This document shows, piece by piece, positions 1 through 11,300 of a stretch of 64,000 bases of DNA. The stretch is from Plotosus lineatus (Eukaryota; Chordata; Actinopteri; Siluriformes; Plotosidae): positions 19,090,001-19,154,000 of the forward strand of contig CM045731.1 of NCBI GenBank assembly GCA_024760905.1, read 5' to 3'. A model generated the notes under the pieces. It saw nothing but the letters and a program-made list of their open reading frames with translations, was not told the DNA's origin and made no database searches. A program made the position numbers and the translations under genes. The first letter of the stretch is position 1. Each line of letters begins with the position of its first letter.

Positions 1-210
1 CTATGGTGAGAGGCATGTAAAAGAACCATTGCTGACTTTCGTAAAGAGGAGCTGCAAAGCCATCAGTGGGTTTCTGTTCCTTGCTAAAAAGGGCTGTGAC
101 AGGAAGAGCATCCAACGTAAAAACCTCTGCCAAATCAAACGTGCGAATCAGATGATTCACTGTGGCGACTCCCCAGTAAAAAGGGAAAAAGCTGAAAGGA
201 AGACAGACAG
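1..210 (+). repeat. SINE-A, 3' part, cut by window edge
   Basis: Body and tail of a SINE-A copy; the tRNA-like head lies before the window. It contains the 'aggaagagcatcc' segment and ends with 'gctgaaaggaagacagac', the tail shared with the RTE LINE. The 63-residue open frame over it has no protein features. Confidence 0.8.
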
Positions 211-221
211 TGATGGTTGAC

Positions 222-576
222 CTCAGGGCCGGTGGTGGCCTGGTGGTATAGGGCGCTGAATCGCTGATCCGAAGGCTGGGGGTTCGAGTCCCACTTTCCA
301 CAAGGTTGTCACTGTCCCCCCCCCCCCCCCCCCCCAGTGCAGCTAACTGGGTTATCAAAGGTGGGCCATGTCTCTCACTGTCTATAGTGAGAGGTTGATG
401 TAAAAGAACAATTGTTGACGTTCATCAAGAGGAGCTGCAAAGTCATCAGCCTGTTTCTGTCCCTTGCTAAGGGTTGTGTTAGGAAGCGCATCTGACGTAA
501 AAATCAAACAATTCAAACCAAATTCACTGTGGTGACCCCTGAGAAAAAAAGGGAACAGCTGAAAGGAAGAAGTAAC
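222..576 (+). repeat. SINE-A, full length
   Basis: The tRNA-like head begins near 226 with B-box-like 'ggttcgagtcc'. It is followed by a C-homopolymer (about 318-335), the body, and the RTE-like tail ending near 572. A short candidate target duplication 'ggttgac' lies at 215-221 and 577-583, so it may have inserted next to the preceding copy. Confidence 0.8.
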
Positions 577-583
577 GGTTGAC

Positions 584-1134
584 TGCATGAACTGTGTCCC
601 ATGTTTCATTCAATATCTGATGTCACCAACTTGGCTAACTTCTTGAATGAAAGTCAGATTTCTCCATTATTATTCTAATCAAACCAAATGACATCAATTT
701 GAACTTTGAAACCTATAAAAGAGCAATTTAAAAGTTTAATTTCCTGCTTTCTGTATCTTGGTCTTAGTCATAAGCCGATGTGGACACGCAAGATAAGATT
801 GGACAAGGACTAGATTGCAATATCTTGGTGGAGGGCTGCACTCTCCAAGTCCAAACCTCCACCAGTGTAGGGCAAGCTTGTACGGGAAAAGTGGTAGAGG
901 ATGTAGACGTTCCGCAATTATTTTTCACCTTTTTTTTTTCCATCCTGGTGCATTCTGGGTGAGTTATTTATTTATTTATTTTTTTTTAAAGCTGTCATGG
1001 CCCAAGATCCACCTTTGGTTACAAATTCATGGCAACCCGCCGATTAATTTTCATGGTCACAGGCACATAGGTTTCCTTTTGTTTCACAAAAATTTCAATT
1101 TCACTTTTTTCACTTGGGATGCAGTGTACATAAG
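584..1134. other. No recognisable gene or repeat
   Basis: AT-rich sequence with T-runs near 930 and 980. The 128-residue frame across it reads into the next SINE and has low complexity, so I do not call it a gene. Confidence 0.5.
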
Positions 1135-1335
1135 TAACATGGTTAGCATGTACGCCTCACAGCAAAAAGGTCCTCGGTTTGAGTCTCGGACTTCAGTTTG
1201 AAGTTTGTACGTTCTTCCAGTGCTTGTTTGGATTTCCTAGTACTTTGGTTTTCTCCAACAACATCCACGTTGGGCTATTCCAGATTGCCCCAGGAGTAAA
1301 TGTGAATAGTTGTGCATGTGGTTACCCAGCAGCCT
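1135..1335 (+). repeat. V-SINE, diverged
   Basis: The tRNA-like head ('cctcacagcaaaaaggtcc') is followed by a decayed core ('ggatttcctagtactttgg') and the 'ttccagattgcccc' segment. The 3' end is missing. Confidence 0.7.
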
Positions 1336-1523
1336 TAATTTAAACAGTGGGGTGATTGAAGGAACGAACATGTTTTGGTCCACTGCAGCACAGTGAGACA
1401 CATCTGTTGACCAAGCCTGGAATTATGCTTATGTTTCCAACTATGAAACACGCAATGAATAAAATTTTCCCAACTGTTTTTTTTTTGCTGTTGTTTTTTT
1501 ACTGACCTGCTGCTCATGAATTT

Positions 1524-1743
1524 GGGCAGTGATGGTCTAGTGGTTAGGGCGCAGGATCGCTGATCCTAAGGTTGGGGGGGTTCGAGTCCCCACAAGGTTG
1601 TCACTGCGTCACCCCCCCCCGGTGCAGCGAACTGGGTTATCAAACGCAGGCCATGTCTCTCATTGTCTATGGTGAGAGGTTCATGTAAAAGAACCATTGC
1701 TGACTTTCGTAAAGAGTAGCTGCAAAGCCATCAGCGTGTTTCT
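1524..1743 (+). repeat. SINE-A, 3' truncated
   Basis: Head ('gtctagtggttagggcgc'), B box ('ggttcgagtcc') and body up to 'agccatcagcgtgtttct'. The sequence then leaves the consensus at 'acgacctgg', so the RTE-like tail is absent. Confidence 0.8.
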
Positions 1744-2140
1744 ACGACCTGGAGAGGGATGGGCTCCCCCAGGCCAAATCAGCCCAAGTCTCACCATGAA
1801 GCACTGCTAGCAAGCGCATCCTTTGATCCTTGAATGTCATTTTATAAATTGCTGCATAATTAACATGTGTGTCACAAGTGCAAGGCCACTTCATATACAA
1901 ATATAACAACAGCGAGAGAGAGAGAGAATATTGAAGTAGATTTTATTTGATTTTGCTCTATGCTATGTTTTTCAATTTCACAGGTTAAAGTTCATTCAAC
2001 TGCTACCACAAACAACTTTGGATTCAAGAACACTTCACATAAGATGACGAATCATTATTTGAATTTCTTGATCATGACCTCCACATGTGACACTGCCTTA
2101 ATTAAAATGAACTATAACTTAACTATAACTGTTTAACTTG
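1744..2140. other. Unassigned AT-rich sequence
   Basis: Contains a short GA run at 1913-1928. No supported gene or repeat family was seen. Confidence 0.5.
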
Positions 2141-2385
2141 TGGGGCTGGTGGCATTGCGTTTAGGGTGCTGGATTCATGATCGAGAGGTTCGATTCCACG
2201 TTAGTCCCTCATCGTGCTATGACCCCTAAGCAAGGTCTTAACCAAAAGTGTGCCTCGGTCCACCCATCCTGGAAAGGTAGCTTGTAATGGACTTGTGCCC
2301 CATCCAGGAGGAGTTGAACTCCTGATCACTTCACTAGGATTAGCTCCGCCTCTAATGAACCGCTCGCATCAGGTGTAAAAAAAAC
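2141..2385 (+). repeat. SINE-C
   Basis: tRNA-like head 'tggggctggtggc', a decayed B box near 'gaggttcgattcc', then 'aagcaaggtcttaacc' and 'ccaggaggagttgaactcc'. It ends in the 'caggtgtaaaaa' tail. The middle is shorter than in the copies near 43.8 and 48.6 kb. Confidence 0.7.
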
Positions 2386-2469
2386 CTTAAAAACATTTGT
2401 TATCATATCTGTGCTAACGTCACCACCATGTCTCTTGCCTCAAGATTCCGATGTTTATTAATCCAGTAT

Positions 2470-2635
2470 CTGACAGTGGCAGCTCAGTGGCTGTTTACTA
2501 AGGCAAAGGTTGGGGGTTCAAACCTACTACCACCAATCTGTCGCTTTTGGGCCCTTGAGGAAGGCCCTTAACCCTTAATTGCTCCGTTATATTAAGATAA
2601 ATGGAAATCGCTCTATATCAGGGCGTCTCCCACAA
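2470..2635 (+). repeat. tRNA-like SINE of another family, diverged
   Basis: Shows a B-box-like 'gggttcaaacc', then 'gcccttgaggaaggccctta' and a terminal 'agggcgtctcccacaaa'. These motifs are common in fish short repeats. It abuts the following V-SINE. Confidence 0.5.
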
Positions 2636-2937
2636 ACCGTAGTGTCGTGACTGGTACAAGGATCACTAGAGTTCTGTCCATGCGTGTGTAGGTTTCCTTC
2701 TGGTATTCCAGTTTTCTGTAACAGTTGAAAGAGATGCACATTAAATGAAGTGGCTGTTTCAGGTTGCCCTGAGGTGTAAGTGTGAATGGCTGTGTGTGCA
2801 TGTGTTGGCTCTGCAATGGTCTGTCAAACTGTTCAAGGTGTGCCTCCGCACACCACCACACCCAGTGTCGGTTGAGGTATGCTCCAGCTTCCGTGTGACC
2901 AGAGTTGGATAAAGCGGATCAAAAAATGAGTGAGTGA
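2636..2937 (+). repeat. V-SINE, core and 3' end
   Basis: Core 'gtgtaggtttccttctgg', the 'ggttgccctgaggtg' segment, 'tctgcaatggtctg' and a final 'aatgagtgagtg' tail. The head is decayed. Confidence 0.65.
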
Positions 2938-3575
2938 TGTAAATCCTGCTTCAGATGAGAATAAGGAAAACCTCAAGCAGGAAATGGCTCATCCAGGGAG
3001 GAGAGGGGGAAACAGGGTGGTTGGTAATCATGGGTTAATTGTCGCTAAAACAATTATGTGCTTAGGATGTGATAAATGTCCTGGTTTGACAAGAGACTAA
3101 AGCTACCAAGGGTACCCTTTCCATAAACTCTTTTAGACCCACGAACAGCCTTCAGGTAAATGGATCGAGTGTTGTATAGAACACTTTCTCCATAAGATAT
3201 AAAATGACACTAAATGGATTCACACATGAAATAAACAAATAAATGGGGGATTACTTATGGAGTGTATGGTACACCTTACCAGGCACAATTGCATTTTGAT
3301 GACAAGTGCATTGATTAACTTTAAAAATCTGCCCAAGACTGTAGATTGGTATCGTTATAATGAAATGTCTCCCCCTGGTGATTATCCGCGGAACATTTCC
3401 CCCTTATTTTCAATGTGGAGGTCCTTGTCTTGCCTTGTCTTGCCTTGTCTGTCTGTCTATTTATTTATTTAAAGTTTGCATGCATGGATCAAATCCAAAA
3501 TGAATTTTTTCATCCATTGGAAAATCCCAGCGCATATTTTTTTAGTTAAACTGCACACAAACAGTCTAAAAGTCT
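2938..3575. other. Unassigned sequence
   Basis: Short low-complexity runs only (a 'cttgccttgt' triplication near 3425, 'tttatttattt' near 3460). No gene was recognised. Confidence 0.45.
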
Positions 3576-3576
3576 G

Positions 3577-3763
3577 TTGGGTTTTTACACCTGAGCCATA
3601 GTGGCTCATCAGGCTGGTGCTTATCCCCGGTTTCTGTAGCGTGAAGCGACCAGTTCAACTCCTCCTGGATGGGACGCTAGTCCATCGCAGGTTACCTTCC
3701 CAGTATATTTTTACTGGTACCCATTTACACTGCTGGGTGAACAGAGGCACACTTGTGTTGCCA
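3577..3763 (-). repeat. SINE-C, 3' half (split copy)
   Basis: Reverse-strand SINE-C from its tail ('gtctgttgggtttttacacc') to 'ggcacacttgtg'. The copy is broken here by the Rex1 LINE and resumes at 4813. Confidence 0.8.
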
Positions 3764-4477
3764 CCTCCAGAAGTTCTCGGACGACTCCGCCATCGTGGGC
3801 CGTGTGTCAGAGGGGAACGTGCTGGAGTTCCGGTCGGTCATCGTTGACTTCGTGGACTGGTGTGAGCGCAACCACTTGTGCTTGAACACCAGGAAGACGA
3901 AGGAGATGGTGGTCGACTTCAGAAGAAGCACACTAACACACACACACACACACAATCACTAGTGAATGTCCAGGGACATAACATTGAGATAGTGAACAGT
4001 TTCAAATACCTGGGTGTTCACCTTAACAATAAACTGGACTGGTCCCACAACACCAACGCCCTGTACAAGAAGGGCCAGAGTCGCCTCCACCTTCTGAGGA
4101 GACTTAGGTCCTTCGGAGTATGCAGACCTCTGCTCAGGACATTTTATGACTCTGTGGTAGCCTCTGCAATCCTCTACGCTGCCATCTGCTGGGCCCCGGG
4201 CAGCACAGAGCGGGACAGAAAGAGACTGAACAAGCAGGTCAGGAGTGCCAGCTCTGTCCTCGGCTGCCCACTGGACATTGTGGAGGAGGTGAGTGAGAGG
4301 AGGATGGTAGCAAAGCTCACATCCATCCTGTTCAACAGCTCTCACCCACTTCACCAGACTGTAGAGAAGCTGAGTAGCTCCTTCAGTGGACGACTGAGAC
4401 ATCCTCAGTGCAGGAAGGAGCGCTACCGCAGGTCGTTCATTCCCACCGCTGTCAGACTGTACAACGCCACTTTGTAA
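3764..4477 (+). pseudogene. Rex1-type reverse transcriptase C-terminus, frameshifted
   Basis: The first frame encodes KFSDDSAIV, the RT catalytic box with both aspartates, then FVDWCERNHLCLNTRKTKE and VVDFRR. A CA microsatellite at about 3936-3955 sits inside the coding sequence, and the reading frame changes there. The second frame continues with NSFKYLGVHLNNKLDW, ending in YRRSFIPTAVRLYN before a stop at 4475-4477. The endonuclease and RT fingers are missing. It cannot make a working protein. Confidence 0.8.
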
Positions 4478-4812
4478 CTGTCTGTGAAAATACCGGTTAT
4501 GTGCAATAAAAACCCCATGCACTTTAATCAACCACATCTACCCCACTGTGAACCATATCAACCCATCTACTCTGCCCTCAGATACATGTACACTTTAATA
4601 TAGGCCAGTCTATAAAGTCGTTCCCTTCTTTTCTTTTATTGTTCATTAATTTAAACTATTTATGTATCTATTTATTTATTTACTTATATAATATATATGT
4701 ATGTGTGTATGTTTGTATATGTATCTATTTTTGCACCCCCTACTGATGGTACCTCAAGAGCCTGTAACAGTGAATTTCTCCATTGTGAGATTAATAAAGC
4801 TGTATAAAGCTG
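3764..4812 (+). mobile_element. Rex1-type LINE, 5' truncated
   Basis: The 3' end of a non-LTR retrotransposon. It starts inside the reverse transcriptase just before the catalytic box, runs through the RT C-terminal region and a 3' UTR with 'tttgcaccccctactgatgg', and ends in 'gagattaataaagctgtat'. Two further copies of this 3' tail occur at 26.5 and 46.8 kb. It interrupts a reverse-strand SINE-C, so it is younger than that SINE. Assignment to Rex1 (CR1-related, fish) rests on protein motifs recalled from the family; an L2-like element is the alternative. Confidence 0.8.
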
Positions 4813-4928
4813 TATCTTGGTTGAGACCTTGCCCAGGGGTCTTAGTACAGTGAGGGTCTCAGTGGGATTCGAACTCACAACCTCCCAATCATGAGCGCAC
4901 CACCCTAACCACTACACCACTGGCCCCA
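4813..4928 (-). repeat. SINE-C, 5' half (split copy)
   Basis: Continues the SINE-C broken at 3763: 'gagaccttgcccaggggtc', the B box (reverse of 'gtgggattcgaactc') and the head ending 'ccactggcccca'. Intact copies at 43.8 and 48.6 kb show these two halves are normally contiguous. Confidence 0.8.
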
Positions 4929-4947
4929 CTGCACACAAACAGACTTC

Positions 4948-5285
4948 TCATTTATTCGCCAAATAGCTAAATCCTGCTTGAGTTACAGGAAGACTGGACC
5001 CCATCTCTGCCGACATGGTGAAGGTCACGTACACCCTGAAGAGCACATCAGGTCATTGCAGGTGAACACACACACACACAACCATTCACACTCACACCTA
5101 GGGGCAATGTAGAGCAGTCAATTTGTATGTCTTTAGACTGTCGGAAGAAACCGAAGTAGCCAGAGGAAACCCAGGTAGGCACGGGGAGAACATGCAAACC
5201 CTACACAGAAGCAGGTCAGATCCCGGGTTTTGAACCCAAAACCATCTTACTGTGAAGTGGATGTGCTAACCACAATATCACCGTT
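4948..5285 (-). repeat. V-SINE
   Basis: Reverse-strand copy carrying the tail side ('gctaaatcctgc'), a CA run, 'cacctaggggcaatgtagag', the core and the head ('ccatcttactgtgaagtgg'). Confidence 0.75.
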
Positions 5286-5337
5286 CTCAGCAACAAAGCC
5301 ATCTTTGTCTTTTTTAGAGAACACTTCTGTCATCTCA

Positions 5338-5497
5338 CACACTCAGTTACTATTTAGTCCTACCAGGGTTGGGAGAAGCTTGAGTCTATCTCAGCCGACA
5401 ATGGGCAATGGGGGGTACACTCTGGATAGCTCGTCAGCCCAACATTTACACACATAACCATTCACACTCGCACCTAGGGGCAATTTGAAATTCTAAT
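5338..5497 (-). repeat. V-SINE, 3' half (left arm of an inverted pair)
   Basis: Reads on the minus strand from the 3' end to 'cacctaggggcaatttgaa'. It stops at the core and is followed directly by an oppositely oriented copy. Confidence 0.65.
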
Positions 5498-5757
5498 GTG
5501 CGGCTCGGGCGTTTCTGTGTGGAGTTGGTATGTTCTCCCTGTGCTTGCGTGGGTTTCCTCCAGGTATTCTGGTTTCTTCCCACAGTCCAAAAACATGCCC
5601 AGTAGGTTAATTGGCTGTTTCAAATCTTCCCTAGGTGTGAATGGTTGTGTGAGTGTTGGCCCTGTGGTAGCCTGGTGAGCTGTCCAGTTGGCTGAGATGG
5701 GTGCCAACCTCCCCGTGACCCTAATGTGATTAAGTGGTTCAGAAAATGAATGGCTGA
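5498..5757 (+). repeat. V-SINE (right arm of an inverted pair)
   Basis: Well-kept core 'gcgtgggtttcctccagg', then 'ccctaggtgtgaatgg' and the 3' end 'aagtggttcagaaaatgaat'. The head is truncated. Confidence 0.75.
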
Positions 5758-6232
5758 ACATGTAGGTTCAGCTGTTACATCATTTATTTAAAAAATAAAT
5801 AAACAAGAATTAGGTTTATATTAAGCCGTGAATCATCTTATTTTTGAGAATTGAGCTGCAATAACACATTAAATCATCCAGAAATTCGGGTTTATGCTGG
5901 TTCCTTTAGTAACATCAAAACAAATGGTGTATTTTTTATGGCACTGTATAAAGCTGTGTGTGGAGCTCCAGCTGTGTTCTACACTTTGTTTCTGAAGGCC
6001 ACATTTTTCCTTATACCGTATATAAAAAGGTTCTGACCAATGGTTCAAGGGATATCAGGGTCTCTGGAATTCTCAAGACACATCTGTGTTTATTTGAGGC
6101 CCTGGGAAAAAAAAAGAAGGAAGACAAACAATGAGGTGACTCATCTATCCATTTACAGACAAGTCAGAGAACACAGTGGCCCTTTTTGGGAGTCAACTGG
6201 AAATTATATCCCAGTCATAAAGCACAAAAAAG
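5758..6232. other. Unassigned sequence
   Basis: AT-rich single-copy-looking DNA. The short frames here lack recognisable domains. Confidence 0.45.
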
Positions 6233-6478
6233 TGTGGTACAATGGCGTCATGGTTAGTATATCTACCTCACAGGAAGAGGACACTGGGTTCGAGTCCTGG
6301 CGTTTCTATCTGTAGTTTGCATGTTCATGTGCTCATGTGTCTTTCCACTGGGTACTCCAATTTCCTCCAACAGTCCAAAGACATTGCGCCTAGATATATA
6401 TATATATGTGTGTGTGTGTCCGCCCTGCAATGGTATGGTGAGCTGTTCAGGGTGCAACCTGTCTTCACCCAGCATCTT
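6233..6478 (+). repeat. V-SINE with internal microsatellite
   Basis: Head with 'ggttcgagtcctgg', core 'ccaatttcctccaacag', then a short AT/GT run (about 6392-6418) replacing the middle, followed by 'cctgcaatggtatggtgagc'. Confidence 0.7.
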
Positions 6479-6479
6479 A

Positions 6480-7010
6480 AAGGACTCTCTCTTGTAATGT
6501 CTTCCTGATTTAGTCACAGTCACCCAATGAGCATCTCTTCCTCATCACATGACTGCTACCAATCAGACAGGGTTAAAAAGGTCACCATGTGCTTCCTCTG
6601 ATTTATGTGATTCCAGCAAATCACTTTGTCCCCGCCCAAAAGGACTCATGCAATATCAGGAAAGGTGTGACACACTAGGAAAAACAACTACCTCCACGTG
6701 GATGACCTGTACGCCTTGGTTTCCTGCCACAGAAATGAGCGTGACGTCCACCGACAAACTTTATAATGGGACATGCTCTCACCACTTGGGCTCCACTGGT
6801 GGGATTTCACCCACAATTCTTCTCTAGCTGAAGACAGAAAAGCAGCTGTGCTTTTGTCCCATTATCTGTCCAACTGTCTCTCTGTTTCATATGTGCAGAG
6901 TTTAAGGATTAAACAGAGACTGAAGCTCATAAACACTAGAGGGCAGAAAACCTTCAGGAATCAAACCTTCTGCTTCACAAAACCACAAAGCCTGATTTAT
7001 TTAAATATGA
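6480..7010. other. Unassigned sequence
   Basis: No coding exon or repeat family recognised before the minisatellite begins. Confidence 0.45.
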
Positions 7011-7011
7011 A

Positions 7012-7830
7012 AACTCCTTCACCCAAACCCCACCTCCCAATTTACTCAAACCCTACATCACTCATTCACTCAAACCCCACATGCCTCATTCACCCAAACC
7101 CAATCCTCCCCATTTACTCAAACCCTACATCACTCATTCACTCAAACCCAACATGCCTCATTCACCCAAACCCCACCTCCCCATTCACTCAAACCCCACC
7201 TCCCCATTCACTCAAACCCCACATTCCTCATTCACCCAAACCCCACATGCCTCATTCACTCAACCCCCACCTCCCCATTCACTCAAACCCCACCTCCCTC
7301 ATTCACTCAAACCCCACCTCACTCATTCACTCAAACCCTACATCCCTCATTCACTCAAACCCCACATGCCTCATTCACCCAAACCCCACATGCCTCATTC
7401 ACTCAAACCCAACCTCCCTTATTCACTCAAACCCCACTTCCTCATTCACTCAAACCCTACTTCCCCATTCACTCAAACCCTACATCCCTCATTCACTGAA
7501 ACCCTACATCCCTCATTCACTCAAACTCCACCTCCCCATTCACTCAAACCCTACATCCCTAATTCACCCAACCCCCACCACCCCATTCACTCAAACCCCA
7601 CCTCCCTCATTTACTCAAACCCCACCTCCCCATTCACTCAAACCCTACATCCCTCATTCACTGAAACCCTACATCCTTCATTCACTCAAACTCCACCTCC
7701 CCATTCACTCAAACCCTACATCAGTCTTCCAGTCAAATCTCACGTCCCTCCTTCACTCAAACCCCACCTCTCCCTTTACTCAAACCCCACCTCTCCCCTT
7801 CACTCAAACCCCACCTCCCTCATTCACTCC
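7012..7830. repeat. Minisatellite, 23-24 bp unit, about 35 copies
   Basis: Tandem array of a unit like 'attcactcaaaccccacctc' plus 'ccc' or 'cctc', with A/C and C/T variants between copies and occasional indels. Two forward frames stay open across it (357 and 282 codons, PHSLKPHL-type repeats) only because the unit lacks stop triplets. These are not proteins. Confidence 0.9.
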
Positions 7831-7844
7831 CTCGCTCATTTGCT

Positions 7845-8003
7845 GAACAGCTCACCAGACCATTACAGGATCAACCCCCCACCCCCACGCACACACATAG
7901 GGGCAATTTGGAACAGCCAATTAACATGAAGTGCATGTCGTGATACTGTGGGAGGGAACCAGATCACTGAAAGGAAACCAACACAAGCGCAGGGAGAACC
8001 TGC
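7845..8003 (-). repeat. V-SINE, left part of a split copy
   Basis: Reverse-strand copy: 'gctgaacagctcaccagacc', 'aggggcaatttggaacagcc', 'gggagaacctgcaaa'. It then breaks off. The matching head piece appears at 11551. Confidence 0.7.
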
Positions 8004-8017
8004 AAAATGGGCAAAAT

Positions 8018-8359
8018 TGGGCATCAACAAAGTGCATGACTATTAACCCGGAGGTCACAAGTTTGAGTCTGGTTTAATGCCACAGACGTCCGTAGACTCC
8101 ATGGTAGCTAATTGGCTGAGCGCCTCGGGAGGGAAGGATGGCATACGCTCGCTTCCCTGTCACTCACAGTGATCATCAGTCAATCATGGGCGTTTGTGAG
8201 CTCATTCGTATGAGGGGGCACATAGCGCTTTTAGTGTACAATGGCTAGCATTGTACGTCACGGAGGAGGTGTTCGCATGCTTTCGCTCCTCCCTGATTCA
8301 CGACTTAATGGGTGGGAATTGAATACGACTAAACAATTATGGAGAAAACTAAGGGTGGG
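8018..8359 (+). repeat. SINE-D
   Basis: tRNA-like head ('gtgcatgactattaacccgg' with B-box-like 'aagtttgagtc'), body 'ggatggcatacgctcgcttc' and 'gtcactcacagtgatcatc', and a 3' part ending near 'ggagaaaactaagggtggg'. RTE copy A inserted immediately after it. Confidence 0.7.
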
Positions 8360-8376
8360 GGTGTTGTTTGAATTCA

Positions 8377-11300
8377 ATGCAGCCGTGAGAGGGGGGCACA
8401 AACCAGTGTCTCTCCCTCACGCCGGTCCCAAGCCCAGATAAATGCAGATTGTTGCGTCAGGAAGGGCATCCGGCGTAAAACAAATGCCAAATAAACTATG
8501 CGAAGCACAAGAATGAGAGACATACCGGATCGGTCAAGGCCCGGGTTAACAACGACCGCCATCAGTGCCGTCAACCAACAGGGTGCTGATGGAAATTGGA
8601 CTACTGTTGGTCGAAGACGTCGAAGAAGGAGAGGCGGGAGGCGTGTCCGTTGCCAGAGAGAGAAGAGGAAAGGCATCAGTCTAGGACTGAAAGCAGGGAC
8701 TTTGAATGTTGGAACTATGGCAGGAAAAGGTAAAGAGCTGGCTGACATGATGCAGAGGAGGAAGGTGGACATACTGTGTGTTCAGGAGACCAGGTGGAAA
8801 GGTAGCAAGGCTAGAAGCATAGGAGCAGGGTTTAAGCTGTTTTATCATGGTGTGGATGGGAAGAGAAATGGAGTCGGAGTCATCTTGAAGGAGGAGTTTG
8901 CCAGGAATGTTCTAGAAGTGAAAAGAGTGTCAGACAGAGTGATGAGTCTCAAGTTAGAAATTGAAGGTGTGATGGTCAATGTTGTTAGTGCTTGTGCCCC
9001 ACAGACAGGATGTGAGCGAGAAGAGAAGGAGAGATTCTGGAGGGAGTTAGATGAAGTGATGCAGAGTACCCCCCAGAGGTGAAAAAGTGGTCATTGGGGC
9101 AGGCTTCAATGGACATGTTGGTGCAGGAAACAGAGGGGACGAGGAAGTGATGGGTAGGTTTGGTATCCAGGACAGGAACGCAGAAGGACAGATGTGGTAG
9201 ATTTTGCAAAAAGGATGGAAATGGCTGTGGTGAATACTTTCTTCCAGAAGAGAGAGGAGCATAGGGTGACTTATAAAAGTGGAGGTAGGAGCACACAGGT
9301 AGACTACATCTTGTGCAGACAATGTAATTTAAAGGAAGTCAGTGACTGCAAAGTAGTAGCGGGTGAGAGTGTTACCAAACAGCATAGGATGGTGGTGTGC
9401 AGGATGATGCTGATGGTGAGGAAGGTGAAGAAGGCAAAGGCAGAGCAGAAGACAAAGTGGTGGAAGTTGAAAAAGGAAGAGTGTCGGGTTGTCTTCAAGG
9501 AGGAGTTGAAACAGGCTTTGGGTGGTTACGAAGTGCTTCCAGATGACTGGACAACTACAGCTAATGTGATCAGGGAGACAGGTAGGAGAATACTTGGTGT
9601 GTCATCTGGAAGGAAGGTAGATAAGGAGACTTGGTGGTGGAATGAGGAAGTGCAGGAGTGTGTACAAAGGAAGAGGTTAGCTAAGAAGAAGTGGGACATT
9701 GAGAAAACCGAAGAGAGTAAACAGGAGTACAGGGAGACACAGCGTAAGGCAAAGGTAGCAGTGTCAAAGGCTAAACAGAGCGCGTTTGATGACTTGTATG
9801 CTCGGTTGGAAAGTAAAGAGGGAGAAAATGATTTATACAGGTTGGCACAGCAGAGAAATATAGATGGGAAGGACGTGCAGCAAGTTAGATTGATAAAGGA
9901 CAGAGAGGGAAATGTATTGACTGATGACAGAAGTGTGCTGGGAAGATGGAAAGAGTACTTTGAAGAGCTGATGAATGAGGAAAATGAGAGAGAAAAAAAA
10001 AAGAGTAGAAGGGGTGACCGTTGAGAACCAGGAAGTAGCAAAGATTAGTAAGGGTGAAGTGAGGAGGGCATTGAAGAGGATGAAGAATGTAAAGGCAGTT
10101 GGCCCTGATGACATACCGGTGGAGGTATGGAAGTGTCTAGGAGAGGTAGCAGTAGATTTTCTGACAAGAACATTTAACAAGGTCTTCGAGAGTGAGAGGA
10201 TGCCAGAAGAATGGAGGAGAAGTGTGCTGGTGCCCATTTTTAAGAACAAGGGAGACGTGCAGAGTTGTGGCAACTACAGAGGGATAAAGTTGATGAGCCA
10301 TACGATGAAGTTATGGGAAAGAATACTGGAAGCTAGACTAAGGGCAGAGGTCAGCATTTGTGAACAACAGTTTAGTTTCATGCCAAGAAAGAGCACCACA
10401 GATGCAGTGTTTGACTTGAGGATGTTAATGGAGAAGTATAGAGAAGGTCAGAGGGCGCTGCATTGTGCCTTTGTGGATCTGGAGAAAGCATATGACAGGG
10501 TGCCGAGAGAAGAACTGTGGTATTGCATGAGGAAGTCTGGAGTGGCAGAGAAGTATGTTAGAGTGGTGCAGGACATGTATGAGAGATGTAAGACAGTGGT
10601 GAGGTGTGCTGTCGGTGTGACAGAAGAGTTCAAGGTGGAGGTGGGACTGCATCAAGGGTCAGCTCTCAGCCCCTTCTTGTTTGCTATGGTGATGGACAGG
10701 CTGACAGACGAGGTTAGACAAGATTCCCCATGGACTATGATGTTTGCAGATGGCATTGTGATCTGTAGTGAGAGCAGAGAACAAGTGCAGGAAAATCTAG
10801 AGAGGTGGAGGTATGACCTGGAAAGGAGGGGAATGAAGATTAGCCTCAGTAAGACAGAATAAATGTACATGTCTGTGAACAACAATGACCCAAGAGGAAC
10901 GGTGAGGTTACAGGGAGCAGAGATAAGAAAGGTGGAGGATTTTAAGTACTTAGGCTCAACAATCCAAAGCAATGGAGAGTGTGGAAAAGAGGTCAAGAAG
11001 CGTGTGCAGGCAGGTTGGAATGGTTGGAGAAAAGTGTCCGGTGTGATGTGCGATAGGAGGGTATCGGCAAGAATGAAAGGAAAAGTATACAAGACGGTGT
11101 TGAGGCCAACGATGTTGTATGGTTTAGAGACAGTGGCCCTGGGGAAAAGACAGGAGGCAGAGCTGGAGGTAGCAGAGATGAAAATGTTGAGGTTCTCTTT
11201 GGGAGTAACGAGGATGGATAGGATTAGGAATGAGCACATCAGAGGGACAGCACATGTAAGACGTTTTGGAGACAAAGTCAGAGAGGCTAGATTGAGATGG

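Noticed and set aside
3959..4537. 192-codon reverse frame
   Set aside because: It lies opposite the Rex1 RT, which has the recognisable motifs. The reverse frame has none.
6773..7929. Two long overlapping open frames (357 and 282 codons) rich in Pro, His and Ser
   Set aside because: They are translations of the minisatellite, whose unit lacks stop triplets. Both frames are open and neither shows codon bias or a domain.
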